Source: Malus domestica (taxonomy: Eukaryota > Streptophyta > Magnoliopsida > Rosales > Rosaceae). Taken from it: DNA of 64,000 bases. Position 1 is the first letter of the stretch, and every line of letters starts with the position of its first letter. The position numbers and the translations under genes are program-made. Positions 10,716 through 20,024 of this stretch are shown here, one piece after another. Below the pieces are notes generated by a model, which saw only the letters and a list, made by a program, of their open reading frames with translations, was not told where the DNA came from and ran no database searches. The stretch covers positions 32,232,001 to 32,296,000 of the forward strand of contig NC_091667.1 of assembly GCF_042453785.1 (NCBI RefSeq), in the 5' to 3' direction.

Positions 10716-12713
10716 TAACTGACTACGCTAAAAGACCTTTATTGATATCTTTGAATTAATTGGATTCAACCAATATCTATCATGGCAGTTGAGCTACTTC
10801 ACAGAAATTATTGTTCTGCATGCATATATGGGGCCATGACTATGAGATTTGTAACTTCAAGTATTCTGCATGCATGTACAAGGATGCGACTAATTAGGGT
10901 TTTAACTAGTGATCAAAATGGAAATTGTGTGTATGACTATGAAGAGCATTGAATCTTTACATGAGTGGGTGAACATTTATGTTGTTAACTTAAAAATGTA
11001 TCTACATCTATAGGTATGTTTTTGTGAACAAAGAACGTTAGCTAGGCCGCTAGGCCGTGTATAGGCTTATTCAAGGGTGATTAGCTAGTGTGGTTTTGGT
11101 AATTAGATTCAAGAACACCCTCTGCAAAATTAATCTCTGCAGGGTATATTAAAGATCAAAATGTGTATTAGATTCTTTGAAGCTTCTCTTCTTGCTGGAA
11201 TTCTCTTGTTGCTTTCGGCTGGAGAGTCCTAGCTAGCTAGCATTGCATTTCTCTTCCATCAAATCTTTCACATGGGTGAAGTCCTTCTGGCTAGCATTGC
11301 ATTTCTCTTCAATCAAATCTTTCACATGGTGCAAACTGCAGAGGATAGAGAAAGAAGATAAAGTGAGGAAACTAGAAGGGTGCAATGGCACGGGAAGATA
11401 GAGTCCCACGTGGGTGGGTCAAGGAACAACTCAAAGCAAAAGTGAATAAGGAAGACAGACCCACGTGGATGGGTCTCTCACGGAACAACTCAAAGCTATA
11501 GGGAGGTGGGCATGTACATATAAGGCACTTCACCCCTTCTCCGTTGGTTGATGTGGGATGTTACACATTCTGTTCCTTTTTCTCAAATTTTTAACTTCTT
11601 TGTTTCTTTTGATTGAGAGGATTAGATTCACTTCACGAGATCAAGAGGCCTGACAAGTTGAGTATTGCACTACATCCATGATCTTACCCGTTATGTAATA
11701 TCCTATGATTTCATATGATATCTGATCACACCTCTCTCTCACTCACTTATCTCTCACCTCTCTTTCACTCACTCTCCTTATATAACTAAGCCATCTCCCT
11801 CACACCTCTCACACCTCTCACACCTCTCACACCTCCCTTCCCCTTTTACTACTACCTCACGTCTCTCTCTTCTATACTAACTATATTTCTTCGTTCACCT
11901 CATTCTTTGAGCTTCTTCGACCTTATATTTCACATCATGAACCCAAAGGTCGTTTTCCAATTAAAAGATCACAATGTATATTAGACAGAATCTCCCTATA
12001 TAATTGGATGCAAATACCCTTCCTTTTTCCCATCTTTCAAGTCTTCTCTTCTTTCATTACCTTTTCACCATTTTAACCAAACATCATACACTCTCTCATT
12101 CCATCACTTATCATACCAAATTATGCCAGAACCCTTTAGTTCATAGATTGAGTCAGAATCAGAAATTGAATGGCTTGCAGAACAAAGTCGACGGCTCGCA
12201 GAACATCGATGGGTCACAGATATGGTCTCCATCCATTTGATAATACATATCTGTTACTCGTGGACTATGTTCCTCGACCCACCGACTATGTATCTGACCA
12301 AAACTAGCCGCCCGATATACGATGAATAGACACGATCTGAGAATCCCCAGGATCCTCATAAAGATGATCTTCTCCGGATCCTCTTGGGCCAAATATTGGA
12401 TTTTTGGAGATGACATTCCCCATTTCTTCATCCAAAAGCTCTCTCCCACTTCCCGATCGGAAAACCACCATTGTAAGGTAAACTTTCTCAATTTCTGATC
12501 AAATTTTGTAGTTTTTGAAAATGTATTTCTTTCTTTTTTCACAAAGTATATTATTTATGGGATTTTGTTAACTGTTAATCGTTGGTGATTAGTAAGGAAA
12601 ATGAAGCAAATGATACTTTCGAGTATGGATCGTTTACTTGGAGGATCGATGACTTCTCTAAGCTCAAGGACAACATACATTGCTCCCAAACTTTCAACAT
12701 TGCTGAACTCAAA
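10716..12713 (+). repeat. Tandem unit B1 ending in a MATH fragment
   Basis: Starts aactgactacgct and ends in the MATH-like scrap at 12594-12716. Unit B2 starts at 12714 with the same aactgactacgct. Shared landmarks are ttgaattaattggattcaac, tgattagctagtgtggtttt, the promoter-like ctctcactcacttatctctc stretch and tgagcttcttcgacctta. A short open stretch at 11160-11231 (MCIRFFEASLLAGILLLLSA then stop) looks like an orphan signal-peptide exon. Confidence 0.75.
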
Positions 12714-12716
12714 TAA
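12594..12716 (+). pseudogene. MATH-domain gene fragment, copy 1
   Basis: Preceded by a plausible acceptor AG, it reads ANDTFEYGSFTWRIDDFSKL followed by KDNIHCSQTFNIA and then a stop. The pattern (Y/F)-x-F-T-W-x-I-x-(D/N)-F-S-K-L then a His/Ser and F is the start of a MATH/TRAF-homology domain. Only about 40 residues are present, so it is a scrap, not a gene. A second copy lies at 15493. The parent gene is not in this window. Confidence 0.6.
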
Positions 12717-13339
12717 CTGACTACGCTGAAGACATCCATTGATATCTTTGAATTAATTGGATTCAACCAATATCTCTCCTGACAATTGAGCTACTTCACA
12801 GAAGTTATTGTTCTGCATGCATATCCTATGACTCTTGAGATTTGTAACTTCAATTGTTCTGCATGTGTGTATAAAGATGCGACTAATTAGGGTTTTAACT
12901 AGTGAACAAAATGGAAATTGTGCGTATGACTATGAAGAGCGTTGAATCTTTTACATGAGTGGGTGAAAATTTATGGTTAAATTAAAAATGTATCTACATC
13001 TATAGGTTTGTTTTTGTGAATAAAGAACATTAGCTAGGCCATTAGGCCTTAGTGTATAGGCTTATTTAAGGGTGATTAGCTAGTGTGGTTTTGGTAATTA
13101 GATTCAAGAACATCCCCTGCAAAATTAATCTTTTACGTGGGTGGAGACTCCGTGCTGTTCCGTTCCATTCCATCCCATCCCGTCTCGTCTGCGTACCAAA
13201 CGATACCTGAGAGACCCACCCACATGGGATTTGTCTTCCCGTGCACTGCACCCTTCCAGTTTCCTCACTTTATCTTCTTTCTCTTCCCTCTATAGTCTGT
13301 ACCACGTGAAAGATTTAATTGAAGAGAAATGCAATGCTA

Positions 13340-14470
13340 GAGTTTAAACTCTAGCATTTTTGCAAAAGTTTTGCAACTTTGCAAAAGCTTGCAAAATGAG
13401 GATGCTACTTTGCAACTTGCAATTTTATGCAAATTGCAAAGTTGAAATGGGTTAGTAAAACAATTAAGGATATGAAAAACAAAATACACGACTTAGTAGA
13501 TGACCTTTATGCAAGAGATAATTATTCAAAGGCACTGGAATGATGATGATGAATTGCGTGCAAATTGCATGCAATGATGCAAAACTACCAAAATGAGTTG
13601 GTAAAGCAATTAAGGAAATGAAAAACAAAATGGACGACTTGGTAGATGACTCTTATGAATGAGATAATTATTCAAAGCCACTGGATTGATGATGATGAAT
13701 TGCATGCAAATTTGCAAAACTTTTGCAAAAGTTTGCAATTTTATGCAAATTTTCAAACGTTGCAAAACTTACGCAAATTTTCAAATTTGCAATTTTATGC
13801 AAATTTGCAACTTTATGCAAATTTGCAACTTTTGCAAAACTTATGCGAATTTGCAACTTTGCAAAAGTTGCAAAATAATCGTCGTACTAAGAGTTTTATC
13901 AAGTGGAGGTACAACTACATCTGGTTCCCGACATGATCGAGGTTGAGGAAACTAGGGATGCTACTCCTGTCAATTTGCACGCAATGAGGAGGATGATGAT
14001 GCAAAACGCCCAAAATGGGTTGGTAAAGCAATTAAGGATATAAAAAATAAAATGGACGACTTAGTAGATGACTCTTATGAAGGGGATAATTATTCAAAAG
14101 CATTAGAATGATGATGATGATGATGCATTGTTTGAAATTTGCATGGAATGATGATGATTTGCAAGCAAATTGCAGAACTTCAATATGTGTGGAATTTTTT
14201 CAAACGCAATGCCTTGTTAGGAATGAGAGTAAATAACGATGGGGTGCAAGACAACACTCGTAGATATCCCTTTTAGGTACAAGTTTGGCTAATGTTTGGA
14301 ACTGACCAACAAGGAAATCTGCACTAACATTCCCCGCAAACTCGACTTTGAGAACTTTTGTATATGATGCAGCTCGGATGAAGATGATGATGGTTTGCTT
14401 GCAAATCTTCGATTTGCTTGCAATTTAAACATAATTTGCTTGCAAATTTGCGTGCGATGATGATGATGAT
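13340..14470 (+). repeat. TGCAAA/GATGAT-rich low-complexity tract
   Basis: Dense runs of TTTGCAA, TGCAAATTTGCAA and ATTTTATGCAAA, mixed with GATGATGATGA runs. A roughly 100-base cassette containing gttggtaaagcaattaagga and tagatgactcttatga is repeated three times (from 13445, 13591 and 14013), each time followed by gatgatgatga and then TGCAAA-type sequence. Both strands are self-complementary in many places (TTTGCAAA). Confidence 0.8.
13445..14111 (+). pseudogene. Three copies of a Ku80-like exon fragment
   Basis: The clearest copy (14013-14111) reads KWVGKAIKDIKNKMDDLVDD then SYEGDNYSKALE and a stop. Copies at 13445-13543 and 13591-13690 keep the same reading with substitutions and one stop. 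From memory this resembles the C-terminal part of plant Ku80 (WV-KAI-xMKNKI...SYEG...KALECL). The match is by eye and unverified. These are scraps embedded in the low-complexity tract. Confidence 0.4.
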
Positions 14471-14511
14471 GAGTAATGACATTTGGGTTCTCTTTGTGTT
14501 CATCTCATTTC

Positions 14512-14592
14512 GTGCGTCGTTACATCAAGTGGGGCACACCTGATGCTCATTATCTAGCATTGTCTTCTCAAGATGGTTACTGCACTAGGGTT
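14512..14592 (+). pseudogene. FAS2-like (CAF-1 p60) WD40 fragment
   Basis: The segment encodes TPDAHYLALSSQDGYCT. I recall this as nearly identical to the WD-repeat segment WSPDAxYLALSSQDGYCTLV of FASCIATA2, the p60 subunit of chromatin assembly factor 1. Flanking sequence no longer fits that family, so this is a fragment of at most about 25 codons. Confidence 0.5.
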
Positions 14593-15492
14593 GCCAATAT
14601 GATGGTTCCAATTAATAAACAAGCCCAACATACAAACTCATTCAATTCAATTTTTTTCCCATCATTATCTATCTTTCTCTTTGCTACTTTTAACGTACCT
14701 AAAAATTAATAAGAAAATAACACCACGCATGCTATAGACTCAGGAAAAAAAAAGGGATGTAAGAAGAAGAAAGGAGAGGATTTTTGGAAGGTAGTGAGTA
14801 AAAAAAACCAACTCCTCGAAGAATAGGGCTATCCACCAACCACCCACTACCAATTATTATATTTAGGATGTGCTATTTATACACTTATTTTTAATTTATG
14901 TCATTTGATATTCTTCATGTGCATCCGCCAACTCACAGTAGATGCAATTAGGCCTGCACTTGCTCCCAAGTATGCAGCCCAATCTGTTCATTTTTCTCAA
15001 AATTTTCAACTTCTTAGTTTCTTTTGATTGAGAGGATCAGATTCACTTCACGAGATCAAAAGGTGTGGCAGGTTGAGTATTGCACTCCATCCATGATCTT
15101 ACCCGCTGTGTAATATCTTACGATCTCATATGATATCTCACACCTCTCTCTCTCACTCACTCACTTATCTCTCACCTTTTTTTCACTCACTCTCCCTATA
15201 TAACTAAGCCCTCTCCCTCACACCTCACACCTCCCTTTCACTCTTACTGCTACCTCACGCCTCTCTCTCTTCTATACTAACTATATTTCTTCATTCACCT
15301 CATTCTTTGAGCTTCTTCGACCTTATAGTTCACATCATGAACTCGAAAAACCGTCATTGCAAGGTAAACTTTCTCAATTTTTTTATCAGATTTTGTAGTT
15401 TTCGAAAATGTTTTTCTTTCTTTTTCACAAAGTATATTATTTTATGGGATTTTGTTAACTGTTAATTGTTGGTGATTAGTAGAGTGCAGCGT

Positions 15493-15655
15493 AAGGAAAA
15501 GGAAGCATATGATACTTTCAAGTATGGATCGTTTACATAGAGGATCGAGGACTTCTCTAAACTCAAGAACGACATACATTGCTCCCAAACTTTCAACATT
15601 GCTGGACCCTTCTTTCCCAGAGAAAAGCCATCTTGGACAGTACTATTAGAAGCCA
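15493..15655 (+). pseudogene. MATH-domain gene fragment, copy 2
   Basis: Second copy of the scrap at 12594: DTFKYGSFT, then a stop codon where copy 1 has Trp, then RIEDFSKLKNDIHCSQTFNI. It extends a little further than copy 1 (AGPFFPEKSHLGQYY). Degenerate. Confidence 0.55.
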
Positions 15656-15669
15656 AGATTACCTTTTAG

Positions 15670-16910
15670 TTGATGGTTTTGAGATTGGATTTTCTCGAAA
15701 CTCATTTTCTTGGATTCATTTTCTTTTCCATATTCAGAACTGCTATTAACTTTTGCATTACCCAAAAAGTGCAAAATACACCTGTAGCTATGGCTGCTGC
15801 TTGGGCAACGAGCTGCAAATTTTTAATTTTATTTTTGGAAGGGTTAAAAGTGATTTTCAACAAACTAGAAGCGTTTTTTATGTTTGATGTGATTTGTTTG
15901 GAATATTGGATAACTCTTTTAACCTCTAGATATTTGGTTACAAAAACACAAAATTCAAGATCTAAATGTTAAAAGGCCATAGTATTGTATGCTCCGGAGC
16001 ACAACAAAGCTAAGTTTTTATGTTTGGAACAAGACTCAAAAGTGAATCTGAGTTGTCGTTATTTAACTTATTTCCTTCCTCGCAATCACGAGATCAAGAA
16101 GTCAGTAGCGCCTAACGCCACATAAACATATTTTACTCACCGGCCGAACTCGGCCGATGAGTTGGCATGCCCCGCATTCAACCGAATGACGTAATTAGCT
16201 TACTAATTAATCGGCATGCGCGCCACGTAGGCTTGGTAGTTTTTTGGATCAACACAACCTTACTTTTTTTTTGTAAGAGTATCATTGTAACAATTAACAC
16301 ACATTATAATGCTATGTTACGATGTGACAATTATAAAATTGGAGGGGGATTGGGTTTGTTCGCATGCCTCAACTCAACAATTTGCAATTTTTCTACAATG
16401 CAACAAAGCATATTGAATACCCAAAAAATGAACGGCTAAATTTGAACATTAAAATGAATGGTTTTAGGTTCAATTCTCGACAAAAGCAAATTTGAACTAC
16501 ATTATTGCTAACTCATTGTGAGGCTAAGCCTACCCCCTTCCTCTTAGTATAGATAATATCGATTGTTAAAAAAAAATTAAATAAATAAATCATGTGATTT
16601 CAAATTCGGAACATTCAATATCACGGGTGTTTTAGCCACACTCGTAGTAGTTGATAGAAGTAGGATGTTTTTTAGCAATAATTTGCGAGGACGACGTTAA
16701 AAGCATTCAATTTTGCGTTAGATTCCCCCTTCCTAATATCGCTCGTATAAGAAAATCACTAATCAAAGTTGGGAAATGAAATTGTTGGATTTATTTTCTT
16801 AAAAATATTCGGGGTACTAAACTAGAAAATGGAAAACACAAAAAAAAAAAAATAATAAATAAATAAATAAATATATATATATATATATATAAATAATTAT
16901 GGTACATCAA
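15670..16910. other. Spacer without a recognised gene
   Basis: AT-rich, with a simple-sequence patch (about 16838-16892) of poly-A, AATA repeats and (AT)n. No exon recognised. Confidence 0.4.
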
Positions 16911-16916
16911 GGGCAT

Positions 16917-17340
16917 AGTGTATCAAATTTCAGGACCGGAGGCAAACAAGCTAACAAGGCCTCGAAATACTTGTGCTGATAATTTGTGTGCTTGGAAGAG
17001 TTCGCCGTCCAAATTCCATACTCTCGTTGCCGGAAGACGTGACGGTAGAGATTAATTTGACAGCACGAGCGATGAAAACATGACGAATAAGCATATGTAC
17101 GTTTTGATGTTCAACGAACTTGAAATCAAAGGGGTTTCCGCCCTTGTGTGCAAGCTGGGTAAGATGCCTGCAAATTAATCATGCATAAGAAACTTTTAAT
17201 ATGATCTTCATGGATAAAGCAGCGAAAAAGTATCGACATATGCGCGATAATTGATGCCAAGGTCTGCTTGGAATGTATCATAAAAATCATTTGGCCGTCA
17301 AATGATTCATGCAGCGTCGAATATGCCCATCCCAACAATT
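16917..17340 (-). pseudogene. Possible BTB-domain scrap
   Basis: On the minus strand one frame reads DGELFQAHKLSAQVFRGLVS. This resembles the start of a BTB domain (GE-x-F-x-AHK-L-x-x-A-x-x-x-VF) as found in MATH-BTB proteins. An open stretch just upstream (17338-17126, GWAYSTLHESFDGQMIFM) is not recognised. Nothing holds the two together as a gene. Weak call. Confidence 0.25.
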
Positions 17341-17734
17341 TGAAACCCTAAATTAATTCTATATTGGAAATTACTGCGGCACCAATGCTAAGAAAATTTC
17401 TCTTTGACATGGACCATTTTGTTTCTCCTGGATATGAGCAAGGGGTGGTGCCACAGACCTTGCAGTTAACACGGCATATTGCTTGTTAGGATTTATTTGG
17501 TTTGACTTGTACATACACTACTTCTGCCTCATAGGACCTGAATGATACACATTTACAAGATAATTTCTTGTTAATCTACACGGTGAAAGTATATCGGAAA
17601 ACAAATACACAGAGACCATGCGAATGATTTAAGACCCAAAATTCGTGGTTTTGGGACTCGCATAGCAAATATGAAATCCAACTAGCAAATTACCGGTGCT
17701 TTAAAAATACCCTTCTTCCTGCATCCAACGGTGT

Positions 17735-17985
17735 TTTTCACTCTCAGTAATGACATGTCCATAAAATCCGCACCTACAAAATATAGACCATCTGGATTTT
17801 TTAGACAACTTAAAATGAGAATCAAATATCTGATTTTCCAGAGCATCACCCATATCATTGAGTCTAAGAAAGAGTTTGTTACCTACAGATGCTCCTTTAA
17901 AGCTTATTTTTCACTCTCAGTAATGACATGTCCATAAAATCCGTACCTACAAAATATGGACAGATGCTCCTTTAAAGCTTATTGT
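17735..17985 (+). repeat. Local direct repeats beside the truncated ceramide kinase
   Basis: ctctcagtaatgacatgtcc with tccataaaatccg occurs at about 17740 and 17911. The motif cagatgctcctttaaagctt occurs at 17886 and 17962. Part of ceramide kinase exon 5 (ttgttacctacagatgc) is also repeated near 17877. This patchwork sits exactly where the rest of the kinase gene should be and marks the rearranged breakpoint. Confidence 0.7.
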
Positions 17986-18026
17986 GTCACAAAGATTAAA
18001 ATAAGTCTAAGAAAGTTATAACTTAC

Positions 18027-19319
18027 AACGACTACAACTCCGTCATATGAAGCAAGCTCTTTGTTACCTACAGATGCCATCATATCATATGCATTCCCTG
18101 ACCTTTGGGTCACAATGACCTGATGTGGGAATTGAAAACAAAATTTATGAAGGATCACTCAACACATTCAATATGTTTGCTTGTGATCTTGATTCCCATT
18201 ACAATTTACAAGAGTAAATGAACAAGCTAGAATTCTACCCTTGTTTTCACTTTAGCATGGGAGAATATAGGAGCCACCGAGTCCCAAATTTTGCAGCCGT
18301 TTCCCTTCCCACTCCTTGGATGAACAAAAACCTAGTCAATCAGAAAAAGATTCTGGAAAATAATTATAATACCACTTTATGTCAATTTTGATCAACCACC
18401 TAAAAGGACTCAAAAACCCAAACAAGCACAATGATATAGCGATTGGCAAACTACAAAACTTACCAATAGATTCTTTGGTCGCCCTTGTTCTATGGCCAGA
18501 GAAGCATTGATCTGTTCAACCCACATCTGACATGTTTGGAGATCCTTATGACCAAATGTACATGCAGCCAGGACCAAAAGAGAAGGCAGAGCCTTTGACT
18601 GCTGGAAACCGTGCACTGTAATGCGGTAAATCTGAACCTACGTAAACACAAACGAAATCAACACTATACGAGGAAGTGAAACAAAAAAGGCCAAGAATGG
18701 GAATTGAACAAACCTCGTATTCATGACGACCGGAAAGGCATTTTGTAGCATTTGAAACCTTTGGTCCATGTATCAAACTGTGGCTGATCAACTCAACGGT
18801 ATACACATCGGAAAATTGGATCTCAGTTGCAACCTTTGAAGCAAATGTGATGCCCAAACAAGTTGAGACATCCTGTTTATTATACAGTACTAGAAATTTT
18901 AAAATTTCATGATTAAACGGTACCATCAACTCATCGTTTAACATTAGAAATTTAGAAGAACCCAGTTGCCATTAAAGCCTAATAAGCAGAAGAAATCCCA
19001 GATTCCATACAACAAATCAAAATTATCACAAATTGTAACACAATTAAGAAACAAATGTGAATCTGGAGTTGATAAAAACAGAAACTTTACTGACAAAAAC
19101 AAAAGGGAACGAACAGGAGAGAACTCAAATTACACTATCGAATGGCTCGAGCGATTTCCAAGACAAACCATCTGAGTTGAAGGAGAGGAGGACTTCTGCC
19201 GTAGGGTCCAAGGTGAGGCCGCAGCTCAAAGCCGACGCCACGGCTCCGCCGTCGAACTGTGCTTGCTGGATAGGGAGAGATTCATCTGGCTCAATACAGC
19301 AATCTACATCTCGTTCCAT
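18027..19319 (-). pseudogene. Ceramide kinase (ACD5-like) 5' fragment, exons 1-5
   Basis: Exons: 19134-19319, 18714-18872, 18464-18637, 18239-18331 and 18027-18119, all joined by GT-AG introns in phase 0 (235 codons). The protein matches Arabidopsis ACD5 as I recall it: FNSDGLSWKSLEP, STCLGITFASKV, ACTFGHKDLQTCQMWVEQIN, then the start of the lipid-kinase catalytic domain, VFVHPRSGKGNGCKIWDSVA, and NAYDMMASVGNKELASYDGV. The next exon should carry the nucleotide-binding GGDG motif, but no such sequence follows; short local repeats replace it. A full enzyme is about 600 residues, so over half, including the active site, is missing. The retained exons have no stops, so truncation is recent or the fragment is still transcribed. 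ATG chosen at 19319. Confidence 0.8.
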
Positions 19320-19794
19320 TCAACGGGGTTTGAATTGTACGAATGGATATTGAGGTTGAAGGCCGAGAAAAGGGAAGAACTTTCAGGTGGAATTTTAAAA
19401 AACCGTTGGTCGGATCCGTTGCAAGAGGTGGAATTTGGCGCTTTTATTGAACCAAAACGACAGGAAAACGGGTCGTTGCGGTCAGAGATCCGGCATAGCT
19501 TTTCTCTAGTTTTTTTTCTTTTTACCCTTTTACCATTTTCATTATTGGTATGAACTATGAAGCCAAATCAAACCAATAAAATCTGGTAAAATAATATTTA
19601 CAATTTACAATTAAATGATAACTTGATAAGAAAAATTTAATGTGGTTTAAGTTTGTTGATCAGTGCATTGTGCTTATCTTTATATTCGAGGTCAAAGTTC
19701 TCTTCTCGTATATTAAATTGGTCCACAATACCATCTTGTAAAACAAATTTGCAAATTAATTGTCGAATTTTTCTTTTTCTCAAAAGTGAAACTC

Positions 19795-19950
19795 CTTTAT
19801 TTAGAGAACATGAATGATGTAGGGATACTCACATAGGCATCTCAGCCTCCTTTGGCATTGTGTGATTCATTAAAATCAGGGATCGAACTCAGGACCTGCT
19901 ATGTGAAATACGGGCCAAAAGTCATAACGCAACAGCATATGTTGTTTTCA
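19795..19950 (-). mobile_element. tRNA-derived SINE-like repeat
   Basis: Read on the minus strand, the segment has a polymerase III B-box-like GTTCGATCC after CATAGCAGGTCCTGA, an upstream tRNA-like portion (gttgcgttatgac), then ATGCCAAAGGAGGCTGAGAT. I recognise the style of a plant tRNA-derived SINE but did not find its target duplication, so the limits are approximate. Confidence 0.4.
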
Positions 19951-20024
19951 TGCTCTAATGTAACAGATTTCGTAGACAATAAAATGGTGCGATAAGAGGA
20001 CTGTTGCCGACAAGCGGAGCCTTG

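Larger units (their letters stand above)
12714..15610 (+). repeat. Tandem unit B2, expanded by TGCAAA-rich insert
   Basis: Repeats unit B1 (10716-12713) but is about 0.9 kb longer. Its first part (12714-13130) and last part (14975-15610) align to B1. The middle (about 13340-14720) has no counterpart in B1 and holds the TGCAAA tract with gene fragments. Confidence 0.7.

Noticed and set aside
13646-13946. Repetitive open frames (MQIC/FCKSFAN-type strings)
   Set aside because: Translated TGCAAA simple sequence, open in several frames on both strands, with no stable protein pattern.
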